Shown: positions 20,294 to 33,491 of the stretch, piece by piece | Layout of the letters: each line of letters begins with the position of its first letter | Numbering within the stretch: position 1 is the stretch's first letter | Assembly (NCBI GenBank): GCA_023078555.1 | Contig: CM041203.1 | Location: forward strand, 887,481-951,480 | Direction: 5' to 3' | Source: Ulva prolifera | Lineage: Eukaryota > Chlorophyta > Ulvophyceae > Ulvales > Ulvaceae | DNA: 64,000 nt | Translations under genes and position numbers: made by a program | The notes under the pieces: model-generated | Databases searched by the model: none | What the model was told of the DNA's origin: nothing | What the model saw: only the letters and a program-made list of their open reading frames with translations

Positions 20294-23228
20294 TCAAGTC
20301 ATCGCCTCCGAGCTGATGCAGGCATACATCCCCTTCGCAATCGTGCGGCGCCTCGTCTCCACCAGCTGCGGCCTCTGCAGCACACGTGCCGGCAAGTCAA
20401 GCTCTGCAACATGGTTGATGCCTCCCCTGAACACTCCTGCGCGCCAGCACGGCCCGAGACCCAATGCAAAGCACACCCGGACCAACCCAGGGCTTCAGTC
20501 CTGAGCGCCACATACTCACACGGTCGTGCACGGGATGCTCGTTTCTCAGTGCATTCCACATGGAGCGCAGGGGCTGCAGCACCTTTGAGGCCAGATTGTA
20601 GTACTTCAGGTACCCGTCCCACGGCACGATCCGTAGCCGCGCGACATCCGCAATCATCTTCTGCACGCGCTGCGCAAAGTCCACGGCGGACTCCCCCTCC
20701 TGGAGGCTCTGCGGCGGCAGGAAGTACACGTCCGCGACGAGCGCCCATGATGTCAGCAGCTTGAACTGCACGCACACGCCCGCGCCTGCCCTCACCCACT
20801 CCAGCGCCTCCCAGGCAGGTAGGGCGCCTCCCCTCCATGCACACAGAAAACGATGCCACTGGACGCGGCGGCTGCCACGCGCCCCAGCTAGAGGCAAGGA
20901 TGAGCCGGAACCGCCACAGGGTGGCCGCGGAACGTAGCGCAAGACCAGAGTAACGGGCCCTCCCAAGAGGAATGCCAATCGAATTGGATGCCGGACGCGA
21001 CTGCATGCGGCATGGCCTGGCTGCAGCAGCCGACTCTGCCGTGGCGCCCGGGCCGTTACCAACTGCTTGCATACCCGCACTACCTTGCAGGTCAGATGAC
21101 GCGGCCGCAGTGGACGGCTTCGAGCGGGAGGGGGCTCACCATGTACCAAGAGAACGGCTGGCGGCGGCTATTCCAGAAGGCGTCGACAAAGATCTTGTTG
21201 TACCTGATCGCGATCGGGCACACTGTGGCGCCGAGGTCAAACGCGCCGCGCTTGAACATCACCGTGTACTCGTTGTTCACGCAGGTGCCCTCCGGGAAGA
21301 CGAGCAGAGGCGTGGCTTCCGGGTCCCGGATGTGCTCATGCATGCGCTTGGCCACGATCTGCCGGTCCTTCACCTGTACCGCCACCAGGCACCACTGACA
21401 GCTGAGGCGCGGACGGGGCACTCTCAAGCACGCTGTGCGGGTGTAGCAACTGCCGCAACATGCATCTTCAGGGAGGCTAGCAACAGGCCACCAGGAATGC
21501 TGGCAGCCGGCTGCCTGGGGCGCTGGCGGAACATGCACGGAGCTGTTGCGGACGGCGCACGCAAGGAGTGCTGTAAGGCGCACGGGCCATAGGCTGACCA
21601 TGGCGGTGAGCCAGGAGGCACCGATGGTGTGCACACCTCGGTGCGATGGAACCAGAGGCAGCCAAGGCAGCTGAGGACATGCTTCTGCAGCAATCCGACC
21701 CAGCCGGGCTGGAGCTGCATGATTGCTGCAAACGGCATGTAGGCTGTGAGGATGGTGTAGTCAATCATGGAGGAGTGGTTCGCGACCCAGATGCAGCCGG
21801 GCCGGGGCATTGGCCTCGGGCCGTGATACTTGATGACTCCGCTCCATGCTGCGACCCAGCCGATGGCAACGTACTGCACCAGCGCCCGCTCCCAGTGGCG
21901 CCTACGCGGAGTATCCTGCATGCTTGGCCGCTTGCAGCCATCATGCAGTAGACAGCCACGGGTGGATGCCTGGGGGCTTGTGGATGAGGGCGTTGCTAGT
22001 CGGCTAGTCACCAGCCGCCTGATGCTTGAGCATTACAGCTGCCCTGAGGGCCGGTTGGTGCTGTGGCAGAGGAATGTGTTGAGTTCATGCTGTGCCACCA
22101 TGTGAGCCTGTGCATAGGGCACAGGGTGACGGTGCGTATAGTGTATGCATGCATCAAAGCGCAACAGGAACTTGTGTGATCAGTCAGGCATGCATACATG
22201 TGTGCACCTGGGTGCCTGCATTGAACATAGCTAGTGCATGCTGCTGCTCCATGCCTGGTCGGAGGCATCATGACTGTGTTCACAGAGGCATGGATGAGTG
22301 CTGCAGCATGGCATGCCGTCTTCAGGAAACCTGTAAACGCTGATTGGGACGTCCTGGCCACGTACAGGTGACCTCACGCAGCTGCATTTTCTACAACCGA
22401 ATTGCAACAGGAGCAACAAAGTGCTTTATAGAATCCGGTGTGCAGTGGCAGCGACTGGTTTGATTGCACGCGCCTCGCCAGGCAACAGGGCAAGTAGCGA
22501 GGGAGAGTAGCTCACCTTTAGGAGCGTGTGAATTGGGAAGAACACCGCACAGAAGGAGGTCATGACAAGGAAGATGAGGAGTACTCGCAGCGGGAATAAG
22601 ACGAGATGTCGCAGAACGAAGCCGATGCACCATGCGGGGAAGAGGTACCTGCACACCGGCTCCAGGGCTCGTGAATGGACCCTGCATGATACATATGATC
22701 GATCCTAGCGCCTAGACTAAGAATAATGGCTATTGAATTGACCCTCAGCAGCCTCGTTACAGCAACCGCCGATCGACTGCTAGATGGCGGTCGGTGGCCT
22801 GGGAGGCCCTTGAGGGAGTTGGCTTCAGAGAACGCTTCACCAGTCGCAGTTTCAGCTGCGCTGGATATCTGGTGGAACACAGGCAGCATGTAGGTCGCAC
22901 ATGCCATGCTGAAGCCCGACCGGGGCGCACCAGTTCCAATTCCAGTTGTCTGGGGGTGCTGATGTGAAACAGCGGAAGAATGAATCATCGATCAACGCGT
23001 TGGCGGCATCACACATCAAGTCTGATGTATTGAAGATCTGAGCTCTGCAGGCACGAGATCGGCAGTCAATGCTGTTGGGATTGATACGGGGTGAGCATTG
23101 CCACATGGTTTTGATAGCAGGAGCCGGTGGCATGGCAAGGGTGGGGCATACAGGGCTTTTTGATCAGCTCCTTCACGGCGTGTCATCTCTCCCTCTTCAT
23201 ACAGAGTCTGAAATTCATCAAATGCCAT
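20294..23228 (-). CDS. GPAT9: glycerol-3-phosphate acyltransferase GPAT9
   Basis: Exons are 23228-23088, 23037-22931, 22648-22516, 21915-21637, 21373-21140, 20765-20522 and 20403-20294. Every phase agrees, giving 415 residues. It acylates glycerol-3-phosphate at sn-1 in the ER, the first step of membrane lipid and oil synthesis. Order of parts: DDSFFRCF and NWNWYLFPAW before a transmembrane region (FPLRVLLIFLVMTSF), then KYHGPRP, ANHSSMID (catalytic HxxxxD block I), GWVGLLQKHVL, LVFPEGTCVNNEY (block III), FKRGAFDLG, CPIAIRYNKIFVDAFWNSR, and the C-terminal PWDGYLKYYN. These blocks are diagnostic for GPAT9 in plants and algae and GPAT3/4 in animals. Intron 3 is the longest (600 bp). The extreme N-terminus (47 residues, exon 1) is not conserved, so the start is less sure. 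Confidence 0.93.
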
Positions 23229-24230
23229 TTTATAGCAGAGACAGCATAATCAACATGACCTTGCTGTCCGATCGAGGCTAGCAAGCACACCTCTATCCCC
23301 GGGTCCACCTGCTCCTCAAAGTCCACATCCGGGAGCTGTTTTGGAGCCGTGGTCTGGGCTCTCCTGCACTTTGCAGAAAAGAGCAGTTGCTGATTGTTGA
23401 TAAAATTGCCAAGCAGATCCGAAACTGACGGTGTGCTCGTTGCAGGCATGTGACACAATCCGTTCGCGTTCCATGGCCTCTGCCACAAAGCACATTGCAT
23501 ACCTGAGGCCAGGGAGCACAGCCTGCGACGCCATTCCCAGCAGTGATCTGCTACGAGTTTACCCGTTTTCGAATAGTCTCTGAGAAGATGGTTTACCTTG
23601 CAGGACCTGTTGCGAACAAACGTGCGCGGGTTCGTTACATGGCTTGCGGTACTGCCTTTGTGTCCACCAGACATCCCCTCAGAAACTCTCACCATAAACA
23701 ATATATAAATACTGTGAAGCGATCGAGGTCCTAGCCTGCACGGTGCTACAGCCAGCTGAGCTAACCTGTCGGGGAGGGACAAATGACGGGGCCCGGGGTG
23801 CCGTTCATGAGGTCCATGCACTTCGTTCAGCAGCTCACCGGTGTGCTTGGAGGCAACGCTTCCGTCTGCCCGAAGTGTTGTTACAAGAAACTCCGATGTG
23901 ATGTTTGGCATATAGTGGGTTCGTAGAGGTGGAATCACATCGACCCAACATCGGCTGACGTGTCGCACCTGGACTTGCATCTCGGATGCGCTCGGGGCAA
24001 GACCGCGCAGAGCTAGGACCAGGCACAAAGCAAACCATGACCACTACCTCCGTCTCTAGTATGCAAGTATGCAAGAAACACTGGGACCGGACAGCAATGT
24101 ACCTACTCGTTGTGATGTGTCTGCCCGTTGGCGTGCTGAGGCCATTGTTGCCCTTGTGGATATGGCGAGATGCCCGTTCAATTTTGTCTTTCCGACACGT
24201 CCACGTCCTCGCCTCGTCACTCGCCATAAT
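23229..24230 (-). other. possible minus-strand gene, unresolved
   Basis: Three coding-like minus-strand pieces occur. About 24227-24110 starts MASDEARTWTCRKDKIERAS. About 24010-23815 includes PNITSEFLVTTLRADG. About 23534-23370 includes YAMCFVAEAMERERIVSHAC. They lie in different frames and I could not join them with matching phases. They could be 5' exons of GPAT9 or a separate small gene. No domain is recognised. Confidence 0.3.
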
Positions 24231-25329
24231 TACCTCTCATTACTCAACTGCTGTTTCAGGATCAGCCCACTGCCACGCTTGCTCCGCCGAGACTCTCGTA
24301 AGGGTCCTCACATGACAGGGTACAGGGTGCTCTTCTGCAGCCATTCTTCCACACACAACAAGATGAACGCAATCACACACACAAGTACGGGTCATATGCA
24401 GCTGCCACACACATGAACTGGATTGCTGCATTTCATCAATGCATTTTGCCAGCAAATGAGCTCTAAGCGGCATGCCAGCTATGCAGATGGGTCAGGATCG
24501 CTTGGATTGCAGGTACGCCTGCGCAATCACACAAACAAGAATTCATACGCAAATACATCGCCAGTGTGATAGCGATTGACGTTCTTCTGTCTGTATTTTC
24601 AAAAGTACTCTACGCACCTATGCTTGTTTTGACAGCACAACATGGGTCGAAAGGCCAGCACCACAAGGAGAGACAAGGTGCATGTATGCTGAATCAGATG
24701 CATGCTTGCAATGCGCTGCCCATCACAATCAGCAGACATGCACACAATCACAATGGGATCATTGCAGCGGGAAGGCATGTAGCGTTCAAACCAAGGGGTC
24801 ACTGTTACAGCCGTATACAGCAAACCATTTAAAGATGGCTCCCAAACACATACGAGCAAACTTGTGCTTGAGATGCAGGCTCTTGATCATTTCTTGGGAG
24901 AACACATTGAGTGGGCATGACCCGACCGAACGTTGTACGAACACACAGTGGCTCAACACATGCAAGGCAGCCACTTCTGCACAAATAAGCATGTTACAAA
25001 GTCAACCCCTCCTCATGACAACTTCACCAATAGGAGGTAAAAGAAACCAATGCAACACTCCATCACCTCGAGATCACCTCAAGATGGTATTATCTGTCTA
25101 AAGCCTCACCTGATACACCAACAATTCTGCACTTGCATTATTTACATTTAGATAAATGTACACTCAGCTTGAATAATTGCATTAATAGACCAAGAAGAGA
25201 ATCTGCTCTTTATAAAAACATATGGGCATCTTGAACATCAAGATCATAAGCCAGCCGCTGAGCCAGCTCAACAAAATTCCAAATTAGCTCAAATCGCCTC
25301 ATTATGTCACCTCTATAGGTGCAATGCAA
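24231..25329. other. AT-richer stretch, no gene seen
   Basis: It follows the stop of the minus-strand RR-TZF gene, so part should be its 3' UTR. On the minus strand TGTAA (plus strand TTACA, about 25141) is roughly 190 bp after that stop. A plus-strand frame at 24682-25101 has a composition (rich in His, Gln, Thr, Cys) that does not look coding. Confidence 0.4.
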
Positions 25330-27754
25330 TTAAGGATTTGCAGAAATTCTGCCTGCCATCTCGGCAACCTTGAAGTCTCCAGTCAGGTCACGTGGCAAGG
25401 CATCCAAAAGGGGGTCCATATTTTTCAGACCAACCCCACTTTGCTGTGATGGCGGGCGAGGCTGCAAGTACCCGGCCCCACAGTACTCCCTGCGATCAAT
25501 GGATGGACCAATCCACTCATCACAGCCCCAAAACCCATACTCACCCTCACTCTGACCCTTCTCAGTGCAGGTTGTCAGATCTGACGCACCAGAACCGGCC
25601 TCCATACGAAGTCTGTGTCCATTAGACATATCTACATTTCCGTTGTCATATGTTGCCCAGTCCACTGGAACGTCACGGCCGTGCAGACTGTGCATGGCAG
25701 GTGGACCGAGCCCTGATGCCTGCATCTGGGGCTGAACAGATGTGCCAGATGACATCATCATACTACCAGATGTACTGCCTGTATTGTGGCGTGTGAAAGG
25801 GCCTGAATAAGCATGCATAGACATGCTGCTCTCATAGCTGGCCAGAGGACCTGAATTGTCCACTGAGCACATGCTCTGCAAAGGTGGATTGCTGGACCAG
25901 CTAGGGTGGCGAATGCAGTCCGCGTTCATGGATCCCTGCATGCACCACATCCTTGATCGACGCGGTGGCTGCGTTCCAAACGGCCGCATTGACACCCACA
26001 TAACACTGCAAATGATGAGAGCCTTCGTGCGCATACCTGAGGTGGTGGAGGCGGTATGGAACATTGCCCGCTCATCTGCATCTGTGCCTGAGACAGCATA
26101 GACTTGATGTCGGGCTGTTGTGAACCAAAGCTGCCATGAACGCCTCCATGGCATCCACCCATGTTCACATCAGAATTCATCATTGAAGGCTGGGACCCAC
26201 TAACAGCTTGCAGAAGCTGCATCATGTTGACACCCGGGAGTGCATTCTGCAGTTGCGCAACCGAGGACAAGAACGTAGAAATGGGATTGTGACCAGCAGG
26301 AGCACCATTGCCAGCATTCAGAGAACCTGGAGGGCCAGGAACACCGGCCTTTTGACCAATCAGCTTTTCGACCTCAGCTGCGATTGCCTCCACGTTGACA
26401 GATGAAGACAGCTGCTTCAGCGGAGGTGGCTCATGCTGCATATGTGAATTGCTTGAAGTTTTCTTGCTGGGAGCTAGGCAGATCACAGCACATCACGGTT
26501 GCGTGGCATTGACATCTTAACGAAGAGAATCGCACCCGCTGACCGCCTTTCACGCCGTTGTGAGGCAAGTTTTTCTGCGCGCCTGCAATCATGTCGAATT
26601 TGGGCCGTTGTAACCACAAACAAATCTCACATTTACAACATATGAGAATCCGTCAGGAGATGCATACGGTAACAGGATCGCGGCTCCTCACCATTCATCG
26701 CCGGAGTTCTGAGCTCCTGGGGCGAGTGCGCAAAGAAGCAGACTGGGCGCTTACAGCTCTTGACGTCAGAGCACATCTGCAGATCATTCAGGTTTATCAC
26801 CTCACAACCGCGCTCGCTAAGGACCGGTGCGCGTTAGCTGTGGTTGACACCCCGATGAGCTACCTCAACGGCGCTTCACAAATGCTCTGCCAGAGCACAA
26901 AGTCTACTCCGTTAATTTTGATGACCAACAATATCTAGCAAGCAGCCACTCACAATAAACAAGCTGGGCCAGATGATCTTCATAATCGGCGGCAGCAGCC
27001 GGGTCAAGTGGGGCTGACCCGATGTCAACAACGGGTGTTCGCGATCACAGACGGTCGAAACCAACATACGAATTGACACCAGGTCTTGCCACCAGCCTCA
27101 TCACAGACTAAATGTGCGAAGAGCAAGAGTAGCGGTGGAGCACCTGTGTTTTGTACTTGCTGGGATGGAGCCAACACTCGAATACTCCATGTGCATAAGG
27201 GCAAAGATCGCCACGTGAGCACGTCCCATTCTGCACAGAATTGAACCATCTGATGTCCTGTGGGTTTGAGTGTTTAGCTGACCTTGCCGTGGCGCGGACT
27301 GCCGCATCGTGCCGGCACACCGCTCGTACGGAAACGAAAGTGTGCCATTGTGCAGCTACGCCTTACGAACTAGATGTACAAGACTTCAAAAAGGAAATAA
27401 ACATTAATTTCGCACCCTTCGGAACTCTGCGCAGGCTGCACCAGAGTAGCTGAACAGCCTGGGGTCACGCCGTGTGGCGCGCTCACCACAGTGTGCAAAT
27501 GGGCACTGCGTCCAATCATGGGGCTTCTGTTTGGGACAACGACGAACCTTCAATAGTGCTGGGCAGTAAGAACGAGTCTTGTACGATCGAGTGAGTGAGC
27601 GGTTACCTCGAGAAAATTAACACACCTTGAAATCGAACATGCGGAACTCGTCTGTAGAAAACTCTTCGCTAGCAATATCAAATATAACAGAATCATCATC
27701 AGCGTAAGCATCTTCAGAAGGGAGATGGACGTGCATTGGCAAGTTCGATCCCAT
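25330..27754 (-). CDS. plant-type tandem CCCH (RR-TZF) protein
   Basis: Exons are 27754-27626, 27547-27416, 27230-27144, 26776-26692, 26582-26544, 26473-26037 and 25935-25330, all in phase, giving 504 residues. The N-terminal block [13 protein letters not shown] and [11 protein letters not shown] form the arginine-rich region. [13 protein letters not shown] with [14 protein letters not shown], and [19 protein letters not shown], form the fingers. RR-TZF proteins of plants bind AU-rich mRNA and act in P-bodies and stress granules in mRNA turnover and stress or hormone responses. The C-terminal 350 residues are low-complexity (Met, Gln, Gly, Ser; [15 protein letters not shown]). The exon 5 donor (GTCAGC at 26543) is chosen for phase and is the least certain junction. 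Confidence 0.88.
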
Positions 27755-29055
27755 TGCACAGGACATCCAGTCAACGACTGAATGATACTAGGGAACAGGG
27801 TGACGAAGCTGCCGAGCCGTGCAGGTATTATAATCGACATGAGCGATTGTGCATGTTTATGTGTGCACCTGGTGGACCATGGCTGAGGCGTTATTATTGG
27901 TGTTGGACGTTGGACGACTCGGGATGCATTGCATATGCATGGCGCATCAACACAACCTTCGGGCGCCAACGACATCCAAACCGGCACGTCAATGCATGTA
28001 GCTCAGCATGCAACAATTGTTCAACGTTTCGTTCTCCGAGGTGTTCGATGTTGACTTCCATGAGCGCGCTGTCAAAGCATGGCAGCCTTCAACTGAATTC
28101 GGTGTACGCCGATAGTCACCCTTCTGTATGTGCAATGTATACAGCTTTGTCACAGTTCTGCCTCTTCGTGTTCATGAAGTTGTCGAACAGACCTTTTGGC
28201 TTTGCACTGGCAAGACGAAGGCTTGCCAGAAGTCTGCACGCACTTGATTTTGGCCAGCGTGTTCACGCAACATAAGTGAGGAGACAGTGCACATAGAGCA
28301 CTGACACGTCAAACAGCTGTGCACCACACATGATGAGCATGATCCGGTCTACAGACGTGATACAGTTCATTTGTCAGTGTTGGTCCCATGGCCTGCTGTG
28401 TGCTCCCACCCAGCAATGTGCAGCCATGCCGTGACCCGGACATGATTTGGATTCATAATAAGCTCTTCATAAGAAATAGCCTGACACGTACAATTGAGAA
28501 GCTTCACCAAGGTAGCCACATCATTTTACATACTTTCTCGACACAGAGAGCACATGATCGGCTATAGTCGCATTCGTTGCTTTGCAGGCGATCCACTGCA
28601 GCATCGCATTGCATGGAGACCGCTCTCAAGCATGTGGCGGAGCACTGCGACCAGCCAAGTTCTAATACTTTGCTTCGCATGGCTACAGAGCAGTGACTGG
28701 AATCCAAGTGCGGGAGCACCCTAGGCAACCAGCACTGCCACACCATGACACCACCTACAGAAGACATGCAACTCAACGTCGGATGCATGGATTGGAGGCA
28801 TTACACGCACGAATTATGCAGGAGGGTGCACTTTGAGCACATCTGAGTCACGTTTTTCGGTACAATGTTGCTCAGTGTGTGCAGGGACGCAGCAGCCACG
28901 CTGTTCCACCCTCCCCATGTACAGCAACAGCACAGCAGATGTAGTGCAAGCCGGCGACGAAAGTGAGGCTATGATCACCCATGCTGCATGGGCCATGCAA
29001 CATTGCTGAGGTTGGCAAGCGCCTTTGCAAGCATCAAAATCGGTGCCTTTTCCCC
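27755..29055. other. intergenic, no gene seen
   Basis: It lies upstream of the RR-TZF start and downstream of the SDE2 stop, both on the minus strand. A plus-strand frame at 27736-28275 overlaps the RR-TZF first exon in antisense and shows no domain. Minus-strand frames near 28500-29060 look random. It likely holds the RR-TZF 5' leader and promoter. Confidence 0.4.
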
Positions 29056-30036
29056 TCACGCATCATCACTGTCTGACGAGTCGCTGTCAGACTCAGAGTG
29101 TATGTCATGTGCAACTTTTCGAATAGGTCGGCTACTGCCCCCTTGAGAATGCATCATCTGGTTCCGAAGGCCTTGTGCGACCACGTCTTCGGCTACTGAT
29201 TGGTCACGCCTGCTTGCTTTCAGCGCTTGTATGATATCCTGCAGGAGGGACGATGCCTCAACAACATGCGGTGCCGCAACGACGTGTCTTCCTGGCTGTA
29301 CCAAAATCAAGCAAAGCACACTTATGATCGACAGAACGCTGCTAATCATTCAGAAAAACATTCTAAGATCCATCTGGTCAGTATTGGAATCTGCAGGCAG
29401 TAGCGTGCTGCTTGACCGGGCACATAACCAATGTGAAGTCCACTGTCACCAAGTTGTGATGCTCTGGTCATAGCAATAATGTGCCGCTGTAAGACTGTCA
29501 CACCTCTTTTTCCTCATTCTTTGCATCCACAGCAGCCATTTTGCGCTGTTCACGCTCTACCTGCTCTTCTGCATCTCGTTTCCTTTTATCAGCTGCCCAA
29601 GTAGAAGCCCGCTCTGCTGCTTGCACATCTCGAAGTCTGTGACCAGATAGATCACGGCAGTCGCTGACATTGTTAGTGTTGCCTCCCTTTCTCCCCAGTG
29701 CACGCAGCGTGTTCCCGTATCCACCCTTCCCACCACTGATGCGAAGCACAAGCCGAACTGACGAGCCTGCCTCCACTACATCGTCGAGGTGCAACAGACG
29801 TGTACCCCATGTGATGTAACCATCGTGAGGCAACAGCCTGTGGCTCTGCATGAACATCCACTTGAATGGCACCAGTCTGCATGGATCGGGCACCGTCACG
29901 CCAGCTTCAACAGTCTACTTCCGTGAAGAGTACGTACCATGATTGTCCGAAGAATGCATCCCGCAGAGACACGCGTGCCGCTGATCGGTACATGCGTTAC
30001 GCTCCCAGTAGGCAGCCTCACTTCGACTTGGTGCAT
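29056..30036 (-). CDS. SDE2: SDE2-like splicing/genome-stability factor
   Basis: Exons are 30036-29938, 29845-29504 and 29295-29056, phase 0, giving 226 residues. The N-terminal 80 residues form a ubiquitin-like domain (MHQVEVRLPTGSVTHVPISG, then GYITWGTRLLHLDDVVEAGS). It ends in SGG, followed by KGGYGNTLRALGRKGG. Deubiquitinases cut SDE2 between GG and KGG, so that the Lys-headed C-terminal part enters the spliceosome; both halves of that site are present. The SDE2 signature NNVSDCRDLSGHRLRDV and a charged helix follow. The last exon ends in an acidic Ser/Asp tail (SESDSDSSDSDDA). The human protein is longer, with extra C-terminal domains, so this is a compact form like that of fission yeast. 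Confidence 0.9.
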
Positions 30037-30661
30037 AATTCACACAGCCCCAGGCCTAGCTACACAAGAACACAGGAAGATCAGAAGGAGAAGTGGACTG
30101 CAATCTGGTATAGTCGGGGAATCAGGGCAGCGAGCAGAACGCGTTGTCGATCGCAAGAGGGCGCCAATGCCTTCGAGTTCGCATTTGTTTGTGTCACCAT
30201 GGTCATCTGCACGGCTTTATGGCCACATGCTCGAAAGACTGAAAGAGGTGACGCGACGAACATGTGGCTGTGCACACGTGTAGCCACATCTTGTTGCCGG
30301 CTATCACTTGCTCACAGAGGGTGTGATCATGATCCCGCGTGCGTCTCATCGCATAGCACGAATGTGCGCTCCCCAAAAAAGTGTCAGCTTGCAAGACGAA
30401 TCATGTCAGATGCGTGCGATGCGCATGTGCATTGGCCATCGTGTGGCAGAATTTGTCCCAAGCATCATGATGATCAAAGTTGTTTCTGAAGACCCAAGCC
30501 CAAAACGGACCGAACAAGCAAGCGACAGCTGTGTCAGCTGCTTGCCCGTGCAATAGGCTTGATACGACCGACTGACCTGGACCTGTTCAGGAGCTGCTCG
30601 AGATGCGCTGGGGCCTGCATGCACCTTCTGCAGTTGCTTCGCCTCTGGCCCGCCGCACAAC
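30037..30661. other. no gene seen
   Basis: It lies upstream of SDE2 (-) and upstream of a weak plus-strand candidate. Open frames overlap on both strands without recognisable content. It should include the SDE2 promoter. Confidence 0.35.
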
Positions 30662-31057
30662 ATGTTCGCATGGCGTACCACAGATCTGGCTACAATACTC
30701 AGCGAAAGTTCACCAGGAGGTGGATCAGAGCATGCATTGCTTCAACCCGGTGCATTTCATGTGACCTCCACACTTGTGCTGTACCAGTCGTCCAGCCAGT
30801 GTGGAGGAGGTAGATGCTGCAGCTTATGGAGCAGGTTTAAGAAGGCACATTTCAGGTGGAGTTCCAGGCCAGAAGTGAAGCAAATACAGGCGATCTTATG
30901 GCCCAGCCCATCTCGAGCACCGCCGCAAGGACAGGCGTCAGGGGCAGTGACAGCGCTGCCTGCAGATGGCCATGCCAGGATCTCGACAGAACAACTATCC
31001 TTCCTACAAGGCATGATGCGCACGAGCTGCTATCCATGGCGGCGCAGTCGTGCTTGA
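30662..31057 (+). CDS. weak candidate coding region
   Basis: An uninterrupted frame starts at ATG 30665 or an upstream splice junction and ends at TGA 31055-31057. It contains GAFHVTSTLVLYQSSS and HARISTEQLSFLQGMM, which look protein-like. A different frame over 30590-30740 (LLEMRWGLHAPSAVAS) also looks coding, so a spliced structure starting upstream is possible. No family is recognised. Confidence 0.3.
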   Translation: MFAWRTTDLATILSESSPGGGSEHALLQPGAFHVTSTLVLYQSSSQCGGGRCCSLWSRFKKAHFRWSSRPEVKQIQAILWPSPSRAPPQGQASGAVTALPADGHARISTEQLSFLQGMMRTSCYPWRRSRA

Positions 31058-32586
31058 GCCTCCTCGCAGCATTGTTTGCGCACGTGGGCGTCTGTTGGCG
31101 GCGGACACAAACCAAGCACAGCGCTCCATATGCCAGTACTGCAGCTGGACCCAGAATCAACCAACTGCGCAGACGCAAATGCGGGCAGTGCGCGATTGGA
31201 ACACGCTTTGCAGTCGGCGTACACTTGAGAGGGGCCAGGGGCCAAGTGCACTGGGCGGAGAGGCTGTGCAGCCTTGGCCGCCGGCCTAGAGACCTAAACC
31301 TCACACTGACTCTGTCTATCTGAAGCAGATGTACATACATCCACGTGAGCTGAATGTGCGTTGATCTGCTGAGCCGGGTAGATGAGTGAGATTTTGTGTA
31401 AATGAGGTCCAGATGCTGGCATCGGGTGACTCATGCAGCGTGTGGCACACACAACGCACGTTGCACCCGAATGTGGGTGTGATGTCACCGCGGCGAGGGT
31501 GCTCATCCCCTGCAATGGTCAGCGCGCTGGCTGCTGCAGGGGGTTGGCTGCTGAGCCAAGGGTAGGCATGCTCAGATGTGTGTCTGTCGGCACAGCATTT
31601 TGGTGGTGGATGCCTGGCGCGTGAATCTAGAAAAAGACCAACATGTTTGCAAAATGGGGAAGGTTTTAGGAGGGCCCTGTGCCCCTGGTGTATGCCCAGG
31701 GCATGACCTGCGCCCATGATACCTTGTTATGTTGTCCGCAACATTTCAGGCCGGAATCGCCGCGAGTAGCAGCTCCCGGGCGACTATGAAGATAAATGCC
31801 GGTCGTCGGTGAGCCTGTTTGACTGTGGGCTGAATGTGAAAAGGTCAAGAAGATGTCACTATGGCAAAGCAGCAGGTGCGACAGGTGAGTGAACGGGTGC
31901 AGACATGTACAGCAGAAGAATCTCTTCCTTGACAACAGTCACACACACACAGCAACACAAAAGCAGCAGTTGTAGGCGGTACCGCAGGCGCTTTGAATGC
32001 GATTGCGGTGTTCTGCGTTGCTGTGGGCTGTGTGATGTCAGTGTGTGAATGAGCGAGAAGCGAGCGGGCTCGGGCCTGAAGGTGTCGTGGAGCCGTAGTT
32101 CAGAGCCTGGCGGCAGCATGTGCGATCGCCATGCCATGTTGCCACTGCAGACTTCTGCGTGGACTCAACGTTGCTGCGGCTGGGGGTGACTGAAATGTGG
32201 CTCTGGAGTGATGCAAAAGAATTCCAGGTACGGAGGCTAATGAACTGTGCTGTGCAGCGCCTGTTTACCGGAAATCCAGGTACTCTTCATAAAACACAAA
32301 TGTGAGGTGCCCACGCCCTCATCTTTGCAATGGCGAGGGTGAGGAGGCACGTCGCACCGCAGGAACCGCACATAGCACACGAGCAGGAGCACAGCGCACA
32401 GAAGCCATGGCCACCATCCCATGCACACAGAAAAGCCAATCAACGTTGACGCTAACATCACCCCCCGCAAAACAGTACCGCACCCCGCACATGTACACAC
32501 CTTCGCCCGCCCATGCAAACACTCACGCACGCACACCCGCTCGCCCCGCAAAAGAATCCACACATACCCACCCTGTGGGTGCATGG

Positions 32587-32702
<116 letters not shown>

Positions 32703-33466
32703 ATGCGCGCGCTGGCGTGGGTGTGGGGCTGTCTTGCTAAACTCGTAAGCCGTGGTCGGGCTCGGCGTGGGTAGGCGTCCGCTGTGATCGGTGGCTTTGG
32801 TGTGCTCGCGCGTCGCCCTGGCGGTGCTCTTGGCCTCTCCGACTTTGTCCTTGTGACACATACCCACCCACACACCCTCACCCTCACACATATGTCCCCA
32901 CACCCCGAAAACTGTACCGCAGCCGCACCCAAGGCGGCCATACGCAAGACCGCCTGGCCGCTGCCGCGCCTCCTCACTGCATGGGAATGCAGCACCCACA
33001 CCCCCTGCTACTCAAACACATGCGCAATGCATGCATGCAGCTGAGGCACCACCGCGAAGCGCTCCCCACACAAGACTGTGCACCGCGCCTCATCACGGCA
33101 GGGCCACCTGGGTATCGTACAACGCGAGACAGGCCGTGCAGTCACCGGAACTGCGCGCTGGGCAGGGCTGAAGGGCCGGATGGTGGGGGCTAATGGGAGA
33201 TGACACCTCATGCACGAAAGGCGGCGGTTTGGCCTGAGATCAGGCCAGATCGCCGGCGAGCGGCGACGCGACAAGCGGCTGTGTGCCACCCCTACAACTG
33301 AGTCCAGCGGCCGCCCTATGTGCGAAAGAAAGTCCGCATGCAAGACGCGACATGCTCCGGCTGCGTCCACCTTGTTGCGGGCAGTGTGGTTGGCATTGCC
33401 GATGTGCCGACAACATCGCCCCTCACAAGAGGGACGCGCCAGGCGCATGCCGCATCGGTGCAAACG

Positions 33467-33491
33467 CCCCCCCCCCCCCCCCCCCCCCCCC
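33467..33491. repeat. C25 homopolymer followed by A7
   Basis: 25 consecutive C, then AAAAAAA, then GGGG. Long poly-C can form i-motif or G-quadruplex structures, and its exact length in an assembly is unreliable. Confidence 0.9.

Noticed and set aside
23183-24028. A 281-codon minus-strand frame covering several suspected exons
   Set aside because: It reads through what look like introns and overlaps the GPAT9 start in another frame. Only parts of it look coding, and no junctions fit.
27736-28275. Plus-strand frame of 179 codons
   Set aside because: It begins antisense inside RR-TZF exon 1 and has no recognisable content or splice support.
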